A stretch of 34,291 bases of DNA from Acidimicrobiales bacterium (GCA_030832455.1 JAURJB010000011.1:1-34291); one strand, 5' to 3'. Numbered from the stretch's first letter, positions 16,172 to 24,994 are shown. The notes: generated from the sequence alone by a model not told the origin. A program made the numbers and translations.

Positions 16172-17311
16172 ATGAAATTGTCATCCGTTACTCGTTACGT
16201 GTGCGCGCTCTCAGCAACCGCTCTTATCCTTGCCTCTTGTGGTGGGTCTGGGGAATCTGATAACACCACTGCAACACCAAAAACTGGCGCTCTCGCCGGA
16301 ATCTGTCCCGACGCCGTTGTTGTCCAAACCGACTGGTTCCCTGAAGCCGAACATGGTGGCATCTACGAACTCTTGGGACCTGATGCAACATCGTCCAAGG
16401 ACACGGGTGCAACAACAGGAACCCTCACCTTCCAAGGTGTGGACCAGGGAGTTCAGTTACAGATTCGTGCCGGTGGGCCATTTCTTCAGACGCCCGTAGT
16501 CACTGCGATGTATCAAGATGATGCAATCACCATGGGATATGTCGGTACCGACGTTGCTCTCACTCGCTACATCGATGCTCCAACAATTGCAGTGTTCAAT
16601 CCATTGAATATCAACCCACAGGTTGTGCTCTGGAATAAGGCAAATCATCCAACGGCGCAAGGGCTTGCCGATGTTGCAAAATCTGTTGAATCGATATTTG
16701 TTTATGGAGATCCAGCATGGGCTCGTTACTTTGTTGCTCAAGGGATTCTGAAGAAGGACCAAGTAGATAGCAACTACAAGGGCAACTTGCTCTTAGCCAC
16801 CGAGGACGCAGCACACCAGGGCTTCGCTACTTCAGAGCCATACAAGTACGCAAACCTCGACACAGGTGCAATCGATGCTGGCTACACATTGATCCATGAT
16901 CTGGGCTGGAACTCTTATGCACAGAACTTGGCGATTCGTGCCGATCGACTTGAGTCGCTCTCGCCTTGCCTTGAACTACTCGTTCCAATGATGCAACAGG
17001 CACAACTCGACTTCATTGCCGCCCCTGATCGCACTAATGCCATCATCAAGGCCGCAGTAGTGGCTTACGACAGTTGGTGGACTCAGACCGACGGAGATTT
17101 GGCGAACTGTGTTGCGCAGTTGCAAGCCCTCAACATCATTGGCAACGGTGACACGCCATTGTTTGGTGATCTCGAGGAAAGTCGCGTCAACGACTTCCTT
17201 GGCAAGGCCACTCCTATCCTTCGTGAACAAGGACTTGAGATCGCAGATATCACTGCAACCAACATTGTGAATAACGATTTCCTCAACCCTGATATCAGTT
17301 ACCAGGGATAG
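16172..17311 (+). CDS. ABC transporter substrate-binding lipoprotein, SsuA/NMT1-like
   Basis: A 379-residue secreted lipoprotein. The signal peptide ends in a lipobox with C23 (LILASC), followed by a short Gly/Ser/Asp/Thr linker. The mature domain opens with VQTDWFPEAEHGGIYEL, the start seen in SsuA/THI5/NMT1-type binding proteins, and is probably the extracytoplasmic receptor of the importer before it. The ligand cannot be read from the sequence; sulfonates, pyrimidine precursors and other small organics are all known for the class. CAGGAG lies 7 bases before the ATG at 16172, which decides this start over an upstream in-frame one inside the permease gene. It ends three bases before the stop of the convergent phosphoribosyltransferase. 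Confidence 0.92.
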   Translation: MKLSSVTRYVCALSATALILASCGGSGESDNTTATPKTGALAGICPDAVVVQTDWFPEAEHGGIYELLGPDATSSKDTGATTGTLTFQGVDQGVQLQIRAGGPFLQTPVVTAMYQDDAITMGYVGTDVALTRYIDAPTIAVFNPLNINPQVVLWNKANHPTAQGLADVAKSVESIFVYGDPAWARYFVAQGILKKDQVDSNYKGNLLLATEDAAHQGFATSEPYKYANLDTGAIDAGYTLIHDLGWNSYAQNLAIRADRLESLSPCLELLVPMMQQAQLDFIAAPDRTNAIIKAAVVAYDSWWTQTDGDLANCVAQLQALNIIGNGDTPLFGDLEESRVNDFLGKATPILREQGLEIADITATNIVNNDFLNPDISYQG

Positions 17312-17314
17312 TGA

Positions 17315-17812
17315 TCAGGCGTCTTTGACGCTCCATTTGCGTTTTGCAACGGGGTCTTTATCGCTCCACGGGAAGTTGATCCATTCGTCCGTGTACTTCC
17401 AGACATAATCGCATTTAACGATGGACTGCGACTTTTCGTACAGCACGGCAAGTCGTGTATCGGCGAGCTGGCCTTTGCAAAATTCGAGTACATGCTTCAG
17501 CGTGTGTCCCGTATCGGCAACATCGTCAACGATCAGCACCTTGGAATCCTTCAAGTCAACAAGGCTTGGCACCGGCGGCAGAATCATCGGAACGGCAAGA
17601 CGCTCATTCACGCCGGTGTAAAACTCAACGTTCATCGTGTAGGTGTTCTTCACGGACAATGCATAACCGAGTGCACCAGCCGAGAGCAATCCTCCGCGAG
17701 CGATCGCCAAAATGATGTCGGGTTCATAGCCACTTTGTGCAACCTGGATTGCAAGTTCACGACTTGCTACTCCGAATAATTCCCACGACATGATTTCACG
17801 GATCTCGCTCAA
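17315..17812 (-). CDS. Purine-type phosphoribosyltransferase
   Basis: A 165-residue type I phosphoribosyltransferase. The PRPP loop VLIVDDVADTGHT is at about 82-94, and an ARGGLLSAGALGY segment near 38-50 forms the pyrophosphate loop. It resembles the xanthine/hypoxanthine phosphoribosyltransferases annotated in actinobacteria, which salvage purine bases, but base specificity is unproven. I start at TTG 17812 (SEIREIMSWELFG) because GGGAG lies 5 bases upstream, and because relatives begin just before the WELFG segment. The frame is open to 17893 but that overlaps the DUF5522 gene. The ATG at 17791 is the alternative. It is the last gene of the scpA-to-here unit. Confidence 0.85.
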   Translation of the reverse strand: MSEIREIMSWELFGVASRELAIQVAQSGYEPDIILAIARGGLLSAGALGYALSVKNTYTMNVEFYTGVNERLAVPMILPPVPSLVDLKDSKVLIVDDVADTGHTLKHVLEFCKGQLADTRLAVLYEKSQSIVKCDYVWKYTDEWINFPWSDKDPVAKRKWSVKDA

Positions 17813-17855
17813 AATGGCTCCCTCACTATTGGCGACTGATGGGCAACAATCTAGT

Positions 17856-18089
17856 TCATCTCTCTTGAACGAACGGGCAGTGACGACAGCCACTTAAACA
17901 GCAATAGCCTCGATCAGCAAGAAATCGTGCGGTCATTACCGTTAGCCCCGAAGCGGGATCCTTGTAGCTGGGTTCGCCGCGATCAATCGCCCCGCGGTGT
18001 CTCAACGTGATCTCTTCGAATCGAGGGTGTTTAAGGCTCAATCGAGTGTCGAGTGCCACGTCAATTCCATCGTCGCGAAGTGATGTCAT
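17856..18089 (-). CDS. DUF5522 cysteine-motif protein
   Basis: A 77-residue protein carrying the DUF5522 signature: GLTVMTARFLADRGYCC followed by SGCRHCPF, giving a CC-x3-C-x2-C cluster that could bind a metal. The N-terminal half (LKHPRFEEITLRHRGAIDRG) also fits the family. Function is unknown. The ATG at 18089 overlaps the TGA of aroA as ATGA, which sets the start; a longer open frame runs 12 codons further into aroA. It lies between aroA and the phosphoribosyltransferase in one unit. Confidence 0.88.
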   Translation of the reverse strand: MTSLRDDGIDVALDTRLSLKHPRFEEITLRHRGAIDRGEPSYKDPASGLTVMTARFLADRGYCCLSGCRHCPFVQER

Positions 18090-19357
18090 TGCAACGTGTC
18101 CAACATCTGCCAGTACTCGGGCCAACTTTTGGATACGACATCCGGGTCAGCAACGACTACGCCCGGAACGACCAACCCAAGTAGCGCTAATGCCATTGCG
18201 AGCCGATGATCGTGGTGGGTGTACACCGTTGCACCGTGCAAAGCAGAAGGCTTGATCTTCAAGCCGTCGTCATGTTCTTCCACATCGGCGCCAAGAGTTC
18301 TCATTTCATGTGCCAAATCGCCGATTCGATCACTTTCTTTGTTGCGGATGAATCCAACACCTCTGATCACCGTCGGAGATATGGCTCTCGTCGCAACCAC
18401 AGCAAGTGTCGGAACCAAATCCGACATATCGCCCATATCGATATCAATTCCCTCAAGTGGTTGACCAGCTTCTCGCGTGACAGACACATCTGATCCCTCG
18501 CGCCTGATGACACACCCCATACGGGCAAGTACTTCTGGGAAGGCACTATCGCCTTGTAGCCCAGATCTTCCGAGTCCCGAGACGCTCACCGTACCGCCAG
18601 CGATTGCCGCCGCAGCAAGTGGATACGAGGCAGATGATGCATCGGGTTCAACTTCGTATCGACAACCAACATAACGGCTCGGCGAATATCGATATTGACG
18701 ACGGGAAATCTCACTGGCCGCAACGCCAAATGCTTTTTGCACACCCTGAGTCATTGCAACATATGACTCGGAAACGCTCGATCCTTCAATCACGATGCCA
18801 AGCCCCTGTGGAAGTCGCGGGGCAATCAACATCAGCCCTGACGTGAATTGGCTCGAGACTGAGCCGGCAATAGCAACCGAATCAGTGATTTGTGGTCCGC
18901 GTCGTATTGAAACTGGCAACCGCCCTACCCCGTTGAGCGGTGTAACAACAGCACCAAGATCAGCCAAGGCTTGATGCAAGTCATGCATTGGGCGATTGCG
19001 TAATGCATCGTGTCCGGTGATCACTGTTTCTCCGTTACGCAAGGCTGCAACGGCTGTAAGAAATCGGGCAGTTGTGCCAGCAAGTGCCGCATCGACGACA
19101 ACCGAATGAGCAGACTCAAGCGAAAGTGAACCTGTGAACTCTGCCGAACTGCCAACAACATTGATCTCAGCACCCAGTTGTTGTAATCCAGCAAGCATTG
19201 CTGAGGTGTCATCACCCGAAGGAAGATTGCTGACAACGCTTGGGTCATCTGACAATGCTGCGCAGATCAGTGCTCTGGCAGCAACGCTCTTTGAACCAGG
19301 AACATGCACAAGTGCTTGCAGTGGACGTGTGCGAGGAGCGACAACCTGAGACGTCAT
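18086..19357 (-). CDS. aroA: 3-phosphoshikimate 1-carboxyvinyltransferase (EPSP synthase)
   Basis: A 423-residue enzyme of the shikimate pathway, joining shikimate-3-phosphate and PEP. Visible motifs include GSKSVAARA near the N-terminus (Lys, Ser and Arg retained, but AA replaces the usual TN), LAGTTARFL, VSSQF, DASSASYP, DMSDLVPT, RNKESDR and HHDHRLAMA, together covering both halves of the inside-out barrel. The C-terminus SKSWPEYWQMLDTL is normal. The ATG at 19357 is preferred; a TTG at 19366 overlapping the tyrA stop is possible, and neither has a clear ribosome binding site. It is coupled to tyrA upstream and overlaps the DUF5522 gene downstream. Confidence 0.96.
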   Translation of the reverse strand: MTSQVVAPRTRPLQALVHVPGSKSVAARALICAALSDDPSVVSNLPSGDDTSAMLAGLQQLGAEINVVGSSAEFTGSLSLESAHSVVVDAALAGTTARFLTAVAALRNGETVITGHDALRNRPMHDLHQALADLGAVVTPLNGVGRLPVSIRRGPQITDSVAIAGSVSSQFTSGLMLIAPRLPQGLGIVIEGSSVSESYVAMTQGVQKAFGVAASEISRRQYRYSPSRYVGCRYEVEPDASSASYPLAAAAIAGGTVSVSGLGRSGLQGDSAFPEVLARMGCVIRREGSDVSVTREAGQPLEGIDIDMGDMSDLVPTLAVVATRAISPTVIRGVGFIRNKESDRIGDLAHEMRTLGADVEEHDDGLKIKPSALHGATVYTHHDHRLAMALALLGLVVPGVVVADPDVVSKSWPEYWQMLDTLQ

Positions 19358-19362
19358 GGATG

Positions 19363-20424
19363 TCAACTCAATCTTTGAATGGATGGCCTAAACCCGCGTG
19401 CGATGAGACCACCCTTGAACACATCTTGACTTGCTTGATCAATAACAAGTACCAGAATTCCACGATCACCCTCAACCGAGTGGGCCACTTCAAAGTTGGC
19501 AGTGTTCACGCCGAGTTCAGCAGCTAACGAGAAGATCTCGGCAGCTGCACCTGCGCGGTCAGGTATTGGGACGCGAACTTCAACCACATCGAGCAACGCG
19601 CCAACTCGCCCAGGAAGGTTTGCGCGTGCAACCCTGGCTGCTTGGAGCCGTTCGAACAATTTCTCCGATTGTTCCTCGCTAATAATGTGACGCATGGATT
19701 GAAGACCATCAATCATTCCGTCAAGTGCTGAGATGATCGCATGCTTGTTCTCTTTGCACACATCAATCCAAATGCCTGGATGACCTGAAGCAACGCGGGT
19801 CATATCCCGAAACCCTCCGGCAGCGAGTCGCAACACCGCTACGTGTTCTTCTGCAGATTGACCAGCCAATGACATCAGCGTTGCTGCTGTGAGGTGAGGC
19901 AAATGACTCACAATGGCAACTAGTTGATCGTGGCGTTCGGCCGTAAGGACAACAAATTCTGCACCCAGCTCTGTAACAATTTGTGCGACTTTGGCAAAGG
20001 TTTCGTCAGAGGTGAGAGCAGACGGTGTAAGCACCCAGACTGCCCCTTCAAATAAAGACTCGTCTGCACCCGCCAATCCGACGAGCTCGCTGCCAGCCAT
20101 CGGATGTCCTGCAACAAAACGTTGATCATCAATCTCGCCGACGATGTTTGCCTTTACCCCACCTACGTCAGTTACCAGACCAGCAGTGGATGCAAGCGCT
20201 CGTTTTACCTGCTCTACAACAGAGGAAACGGGAGTGGCGACAAAGGTGATCTCCGCATCGTGATCGATACCCATATGAGCAATCAGCCCAAGTGACATCG
20301 CCTCGTGTTCGATTTTGGGATCCTGGTCGGTACCCGTAACCGTCCAACCCCGAGCTGTCAGCGCCGCAGCCAGAGAACCGCCGATCAGGCCAAGCCCAAA
20401 GACATTTGCTCGACGCTGATTCAC
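19363..20424 (-). CDS. tyrA: Prephenate dehydrogenase with C-terminal ACT domain
   Basis: A 353-residue enzyme of tyrosine synthesis that oxidatively decarboxylates prephenate. The Rossmann motif GLGLIGGS is at 10-17. FVAGHPMAGSE, the conserved substrate-pocket segment, and VSHLPH follow, then RDMTRVASGHP. From about residue 285 an ACT-like domain (VEVRVPIPDRAGAAAEIFSL) could give tyrosine feedback control; that is inference. The start is GTG at 20424, 22 bases after rluB. TACGAT eight bases upstream could be an internal promoter. tyrA with aroA makes an aromatic amino acid pair. Confidence 0.94.
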   Translation of the reverse strand: MNQRRANVFGLGLIGGSLAAALTARGWTVTGTDQDPKIEHEAMSLGLIAHMGIDHDAEITFVATPVSSVVEQVKRALASTAGLVTDVGGVKANIVGEIDDQRFVAGHPMAGSELVGLAGADESLFEGAVWVLTPSALTSDETFAKVAQIVTELGAEFVVLTAERHDQLVAIVSHLPHLTAATLMSLAGQSAEEHVAVLRLAAGGFRDMTRVASGHPGIWIDVCKENKHAIISALDGMIDGLQSMRHIISEEQSEKLFERLQAARVARANLPGRVGALLDVVEVRVPIPDRAGAAAEIFSLAAELGVNTANFEVAHSVEGDRGILVLVIDQASQDVFKGGLIARGFRPSIQRLS

Positions 20425-20446
20425 AAGAAAATATCGTACCCGAGGC

Positions 20447-21169
20447 TTAGTGTGCGACTGCCTCTATTAACTGCTTTACTTCATCATTCGTCAGCGTTCG
20501 CCATTGACCTGGTCTGAGTGTTGCATCCCTAATCGGTCCAATCCGAGTGCGGACCAATCGCACAACGGGGTGTCCAACCGCTTCACACATCCTTCGTATC
20601 TGGCGATTACGACCCTCGTGGATAACAAACTTCAACACACCTTCCTGCAGCCTGCTTACCTCTGCCGGAGATGTAACACCATCATCAAGTTCAATGCCCT
20701 TGCGCAAACGATGAATTGATGTGTCGCTGACATCAGCTGATCCCACTTCAACATGAACGAGATATTCCTTATCGAGGCCGAATTTTGGATGCGTGATGCG
20801 GTGCGTCAATTCCCCATCGTTAGTCAAAAGAATTAATCCTTCCGAGTCCCCATCGAGACGACCAACCGGGTACACGCGCGGCTCGTTAGGAACGATGTCA
20901 ACAACCGTCTCGCGATCGTGTGTATCAATTGCCGTGCTGATTACATCGATTGGCTTGTTTACGAGGTAGTACACCAAATCAGGCCGAACGCCGACCGGCG
21001 CGCCGTCAATTTCCACGGTGTCGACGTCAACGTTGACTCGTCTACCCAGCTGCGCAATTTCTCCATTGACGGAAACACGACCCTCAGCGATGATTTCTTC
21101 GCAAGCCCGCCTGCTGCCCCAACCTCGCTGTGCAAGAATTTTCTGCAGTCGTTCGCCTTCGTCGTTCAT
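20447..21169 (-). CDS. rluB: 23S rRNA pseudouridine synthase, RluB/RsuA family
   Basis: A 240-residue enzyme that isomerises a uridine in 23S rRNA. An S4 RNA-binding domain occupies 5-65 (RLQKILAQRGWGSRRACEEI) and the catalytic domain has GRLDGDSEGLILLTNDG with catalytic D106, then GRNRQIRRM near the end. Length is typical of RluB-type proteins. The start codon at 21169 overlaps the scpB stop as ATGA, so translation is probably coupled. The scpA-scpB-rluB order is conserved in many Gram-positive bacteria. Confidence 0.95.
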   Translation of the reverse strand: MNDEGERLQKILAQRGWGSRRACEEIIAEGRVSVNGEIAQLGRRVNVDVDTVEIDGAPVGVRPDLVYYLVNKPIDVISTAIDTHDRETVVDIVPNEPRVYPVGRLDGDSEGLILLTNDGELTHRITHPKFGLDKEYLVHVEVGSADVSDTSIHRLRKGIELDDGVTSPAEVSRLQEGVLKFVIHEGRNRQIRRMCEAVGHPVVRLVRTRIGPIRDATLRPGQWRTLTNDEVKQLIEAVAH

Positions 21170-21768
21170 TCGGGTTGCGGAACGATACGCAATCCTTGTT
21201 CGAGTGCTTCAACAACTGCAGCATCCGGAACAAAATCTGCAATTGCAGGCAGCGCTGCGAGTGATTCAATTCCTAAACGCTCCAAGAACAGCGGTGTCGT
21301 GCCAAAAAGCACTGCCTGACCCGGACCATCATCACGCGCAGATTCGGTGATGTAACCACGCGCCTGCAACGTACGCATTACCGCGTCTGGATCTACGCCG
21401 CGAATGGCGGCAACCTGGCCCCGCGAAATTGGCTGCTTGTAGGCAATGATGGCAAGAGTTTCAAGAGCTGCCGATGATATTCGTGCTTGTTGACTATCGA
21501 GCACAAAGCGTTCAACGTATGACGACATGTCTTGGTGAGACTGAAAACGATACCCACCGGCAACTTTGACCAATGCAAAACCGTGACCTGCCTCGTCATA
21601 TGTTGCCGCAAGTCGTTCGCACAAACCTTCAACGGCTGCTACTGATAGCTCCAGCAATTGGGCAAGCAACGATGAATCAACTGGCTCCATCGCCACCATC
21701 AAAATTGCCTCTAGGGCACGAACCGATTCTGCCGAAACATTGTCAGCGTGTGAATTGCTATCGCTCAT
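21166..21768 (-). CDS. scpB: Segregation and condensation protein B
   Basis: A 200-residue kleisin-interacting subunit of the SMC-ScpAB condensin, with two winged-helix domains. Typical segments are VRALEAILMVAMEPVDSSLL at the start, then ALETLAIIAYKQPISRGQVA and IRGVDPDAVMRTLQARGYI. Its start lies 10 bases after scpA and its end overlaps rluB. smc itself is not in the window. Confidence 0.95.
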   Translation of the reverse strand: MSDSNSHADNVSAESVRALEAILMVAMEPVDSSLLAQLLELSVAAVEGLCERLAATYDEAGHGFALVKVAGGYRFQSHQDMSSYVERFVLDSQQARISSAALETLAIIAYKQPISRGQVAAIRGVDPDAVMRTLQARGYITESARDDGPGQAVLFGTTPLFLERLGIESLAALPAIADFVPDAAVVEALEQGLRIVPQPE

Positions 21769-21778
21769 GAAATCCTGA

Positions 21779-22558
21779 TCATCCTTCGTAGTCGTCTATT
21801 TGCATCGCCGACACAAATCCGGTGTCGTTACCCGCAGTCCACATCACTTCAATATCTCCAAAGCGATCCGTTTGTTCCAAACTGATGCGACCCTGCTTGA
21901 ATAGTTCGAGAATTGCAAGAAATCGAACAACCACTTCGATTCGATCGTGAATTGCTTCGGTGATCTGCTTAAAGGTCACCTTGCCAAGTTTTGGCAGCGT
22001 CTCCAGCATTTCCATCAACGCTTCTGCAACGCTCGCCCTAATCGGAGCAACGTGATACCAGTCGATTGCTGTCGGTGGCTTTGGTTGGGTTGCACGCAAA
22101 AATGCTCGCTGCAGACGTACGGGCGTAACGCCTTCCAACATGTCTGGCATCAAGTCTGCGAATCGTTCATCTGGACCTGACCGACGCGGGTAACTCAGGC
22201 TTGCCTGCTCCGCCAATTGCGTGAACACCGAAGCAACGTCTTTAAACGTCTTGCAATCCAGTAATCGCGCTAGCAGCAAATCGCGCTCTGACCACAGCGC
22301 GAGTTCTTCATCAAGATCCATGTCTTGCTTACCTGGCAATAATCGCCTGGTCTTTAATTCGACCAATGTTGATGCAATCAGTAAAAACTCTGTTGCAACG
22401 TCGAGATCGAGCATCTGCATCCGCTGAATCTCTTCAAGATATGCCTCCACAATTCGTGTCAGCGACACCTCGTGGATATCCACTTCTTCTTTCAGGATCA
22501 GATGCAGCAAGAGGTCAAACGGCCCGTCATAAACCGGGGTTGCTACCTCAAAAGCCAT
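21779..22558 (-). CDS. scpA: Segregation and condensation protein A
   Basis: A 259-residue kleisin subunit of SMC-ScpAB that helps chromosome compaction and segregation. The N-terminus YDGPFDLLLHLILKEEVDIH is the ScpA hallmark, followed by ATEFLLIASTLVELKTRRLL. The C-terminal winged helix (RIEVVVRFLAILELFKQGRI) contacts the SMC head in relatives. It is the first gene of a seven-gene minus-strand unit and has TAATCT 6 bases before the ATG, fitting a leaderless message. In M. tuberculosis a parA-like gene precedes scpA; here trpS diverges instead. Confidence 0.96.
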   Translation of the reverse strand: MAFEVATPVYDGPFDLLLHLILKEEVDIHEVSLTRIVEAYLEEIQRMQMLDLDVATEFLLIASTLVELKTRRLLPGKQDMDLDEELALWSERDLLLARLLDCKTFKDVASVFTQLAEQASLSYPRRSGPDERFADLMPDMLEGVTPVRLQRAFLRATQPKPPTAIDWYHVAPIRASVAEALMEMLETLPKLGKVTFKQITEAIHDRIEVVVRFLAILELFKQGRISLEQTDRFGDIEVMWTAGNDTGFVSAMQIDDYEG

Positions 22559-22570
22559 GCGAACAGATTA
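22559..22570 (-). promoter_or_regulatory. Putative leaderless -10 promoter of the scpA unit
   Basis: On the minus strand TAATCT (22570-22565) precedes the ATG at 22558 by six bases. It would drive scpA, scpB, rluB, tyrA, aroA, the DUF5522 gene and the phosphoribosyltransferase gene. Confidence 0.5.
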
Positions 22571-22614
22571 GTTCACCAACCCTAAATGTCCTGAGCCGAA
22601 TCGCCCTTGTCTAC

Positions 22615-22626
22615 TAGCGTTACACC
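22615..22626 (+). promoter_or_regulatory. Putative leaderless -10 promoter of trpS
   Basis: TAGCGT at 22615-22620 is followed by six bases and the GTG at 22627. The same hexamer and spacing occur before the DUF554 gene. I see no T-box or trp leader peptide in the 68-base gap to scpA. Confidence 0.5.
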
Positions 22627-23613
22627 GTGGCCAGAGTTCTTTCGTGCATCCAACCAACGGGTGAGGTGCACCTCGGAAACTACCTGGGGGCCTTGCGTAA
22701 TTGGGTAAGCGGACAACACACCAATGACGTATTTCACGGAATTGTCGACCTTCATGCGCTCACTGTCACAGACACGCCTGGAGAGCTTGGTAAAAACACC
22801 ATTGAACTCGCCGCAATGCTGTTTGCTGTTGGACTTGACCCTCACATCGCAACCGTTTTTGTTCAATCTCATGTAATTGAACACAGCCAACTTGGCTGGA
22901 TTATGGAGTGCACTGTCAGTTTTGGTGAACTCAGCCGAATGACTCAGTTCAAAGATAAATCTGCAAAACGAGAAGCAGACTTCGTATCTGCAGGTTTGTT
23001 TACGTATCCCGCGCTACAGGCTGCAGACATCTTGCTCTATGACGCAAACGAGGTGCCAGTCGGCGATGATCAACGACAACACGTCGAAATCACCCGCGAT
23101 ATCGCGACCCGCTTTAATCATCGTTTTGGCGACACATTTGTCTTGCCAAAGGCCGTAACCCCTCCGGCGGGCGCTCGTGTTATGGACTTAACTGACCCGA
23201 CATCAAAGATGTCTAAGTCGTCTGAAACCGAAGCTGGATGTGTATACATGCTTGACGCGCCATCGGTGATCGAAAAGAAATTCAAACGTGCAGTCACTGA
23301 TTCAGACAATGAAGTGCGTTACGACCGAGAGACAAAACCTGGTATTGCCAACTTGCTCGATATCTTGAGCGCAGTGACAAACACGCCGGCGACAACTCTG
23401 GCTGACCAATATCACCAATATGGATCTCTTAAGTCAGATTGTGGTGCTGCTGTTGCAGAAATGCTTGCACCTATTCAACTGCGTTACAACGAATTGAAAG
23501 GCGACCCTGCCGAACTTGGTCGGCTGCTGCGCATCGGCGCAGAGAAGGCAACAGCCGTTGCCCATGTCACGCTTGAACGCGCACACCGAGCAATCGGTTT
23601 CTATCCGCGCTAA
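22627..23613 (+). CDS. trpS: Tryptophan-tRNA ligase
   Basis: A 328-residue class I aminoacyl-tRNA synthetase that charges tRNA-Trp. The HIGH-equivalent is HLGN at 15-18 within QPTGEVHLGNYLG, and KMSKS is intact at 194-198. GDDQRQHVE at 146-154 is the usual Trp-binding region of bacterial TrpRS. Length is normal. The GTG start is fixed by the family N-terminus VLSCIQPTG. It lies between two minus-strand units and stands alone. Confidence 0.97.
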   Translation: MARVLSCIQPTGEVHLGNYLGALRNWVSGQHTNDVFHGIVDLHALTVTDTPGELGKNTIELAAMLFAVGLDPHIATVFVQSHVIEHSQLGWIMECTVSFGELSRMTQFKDKSAKREADFVSAGLFTYPALQAADILLYDANEVPVGDDQRQHVEITRDIATRFNHRFGDTFVLPKAVTPPAGARVMDLTDPTSKMSKSSETEAGCVYMLDAPSVIEKKFKRAVTDSDNEVRYDRETKPGIANLLDILSAVTNTPATTLADQYHQYGSLKSDCGAAVAEMLAPIQLRYNELKGDPAELGRLLRIGAEKATAVAHVTLERAHRAIGFYPR

Positions 23614-23621
23614 GCACGCAG

Positions 23622-24062
23622 CTAGATGTCGTCAGCATCACGAAACGCCTGAACAACCTTGGGTGATGCACAACCATTAAGCACACCAATAGTTGTTTCA
23701 GACGATCCAGCCTGCGTGAGCAACTCGACTCCAATTCGCTCATGATCGTGATATGAACGAAAGCGTGACGTTCGTGGGCCGATCATCGTTGCAACAACTC
23801 GCTCTAACGTGTTCAACTGACTTTCGATTTTCCCGATGTCATGCAGCAGGGCCCCTGCTAACTCCTGCTGATTCGCATCGGGCACCAAAGCAACAAAACG
23901 CTCTCCGACGTACACACTGTGACGTTGATCGGGACTGCTCATCTGGTTCCACAATGCAAGTTCACTGTGACTCAGGGTGATACTCACCCACAGCAATTGC
24001 TGTTCTGTAAGCCGACGTCCACCAATTGAGCGAACAAACCGACGAACGAGGTGCATCATCAT
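23622..24062 (-). CDS. Small HD-domain protein
   Basis: A 146-residue putative metal-dependent phosphohydrolase. The HD motif is visible as H48, then H74-D75 in LLHDIGK, with YHDHERIG (104-111) giving further likely ligands. This is similar to short HDIG proteins found beside xerD in actinobacterial genomes; the substrate (nucleotide, cyclic dinucleotide or none) is unknown. Three ATGs lie in a row, and the first at 24062 overlaps the xerD TGA as ATGA. It ends the recN-pyrG-xerD side of the cluster and is convergent with trpS. Confidence 0.85.
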   Translation of the reverse strand: MMMHLVRRFVRSIGGRRLTEQQLLWVSITLSHSELALWNQMSSPDQRHSVYVGERFVALVPDANQQELAGALLHDIGKIESQLNTLERVVATMIGPRTSRFRSYHDHERIGVELLTQAGSSETTIGVLNGCASPKVVQAFRDADDI

Positions 24063-24994
24063 GTGTTGACCCCAAATCCGATCTTTGCCCGCGGATGAGC
24101 GTCCTTGTACATACGAAATAACACCTCGTTGTCCACGCGTGTATAGATCTGAGTCGTGCTTACCGATGCGTGCCCAAGCAGTTCTTGCACAATCCTCAAA
24201 TCAGCACCATGAACCAACATGTGCGTAGCGCACGAATGCCTCAAGACGTGGGGAGAGATCTCCTCTCCGATCTGAGCCAGGCGCGCATACTTACGCACAA
24301 TCCCCCATGCCGCTTGTCGGCTCAACCGAGTGCCTCGTGATCCAAGAAACACTGCATCGGCATGGTCTCGCTTTGCCCACTGCTCTGGGGCAACCATTTG
24401 CCTGCCACCTGCCCCAAGCCATTCCTCAAGTGCATTCTTGGCGTGGTTTCCAAAGGGAACGATTCGCTCTTTTGCACCTTTTCCGAACAACCTGACCAGT
24501 TGCGACTCCATATCAATGTCGGACAGGCTCAACCCGCACACCTCTGATATTCGGGCGCCGGTCGCGTACAAAAATTCAAGTAGTGCGCGGTCGCGTATCG
24601 CAAGCGAATCGACCCCAGATGCGGATGCCAAAATTCGGGAGACCTGATCCTCCGACAACGCTTTTGGAATTCCACTAGGAACTTTCACCCCATCAACACC
24701 TAGCGTTGGGTTGTCGCTTCGAATGCGCTCCTCAACGAGATAACGATGCAGCATTCGCACCGCCGCGTACATTCGTGCAACTGATTTTTCAGCTTTTCCT
24801 GATGAACGCAACGACGCAATGTAATGTTCGACCACTTCGGAGTTACTGGTCAACACATCGCAATTCCGGGAGGACAAAAACTTTTCATACATTGCAATGT
24901 CGCGACGATAGGCGTCGATAGTGCGGGGTGAACGTCCCTGCTCAATCGTCATCCATGTGAGAAAACGCTCGCTGTGAGCCAGCGTTGACATCAC
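24059..24994 (-). CDS. xerD: Site-specific tyrosine recombinase XerD
   Basis: A 311-residue tyrosine recombinase that resolves chromosome dimers at dif with XerC. The N-terminal core-binding domain (10-90) carries FLTWMTIEQGRSPRTIDAYR. The catalytic set is complete: R148 in ATGARISEVCGL, K173, H249 and R252 in HVLRHSCATHML, H275 in LLGHASVSTTQIY and nucleophile Y284. Length and context (pyrG-xerD as in mycobacteria) mark it as the housekeeping XerD, not a phage or integron integrase. The start is GTG at 24994 or the ATG next to it at 24991, just after pyrG. Confidence 0.95.
   Translation of the reverse strand: MMSTLAHSERFLTWMTIEQGRSPRTIDAYRRDIAMYEKFLSSRNCDVLTSNSEVVEHYIASLRSSGKAEKSVARMYAAVRMLHRYLVEERIRSDNPTLGVDGVKVPSGIPKALSEDQVSRILASASGVDSLAIRDRALLEFLYATGARISEVCGLSLSDIDMESQLVRLFGKGAKERIVPFGNHAKNALEEWLGAGGRQMVAPEQWAKRDHADAVFLGSRGTRLSRQAAWGIVRKYARLAQIGEEISPHVLRHSCATHMLVHGADLRIVQELLGHASVSTTQIYTRVDNEVLFRMYKDAHPRAKIGFGVNT

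Noticed and set aside
22559-22626. T-box or trp attenuator before trpS
   Set aside because: The gap is only 68 bases, shared with the scpA promoter, and shows no T-box sequence or Trp-rich leader.
24059-24994. Integrase suggesting a mobile element
   Set aside because: The protein is a standard-length XerD in conserved synteny after pyrG; no att repeats, phage genes or composition shift are seen.
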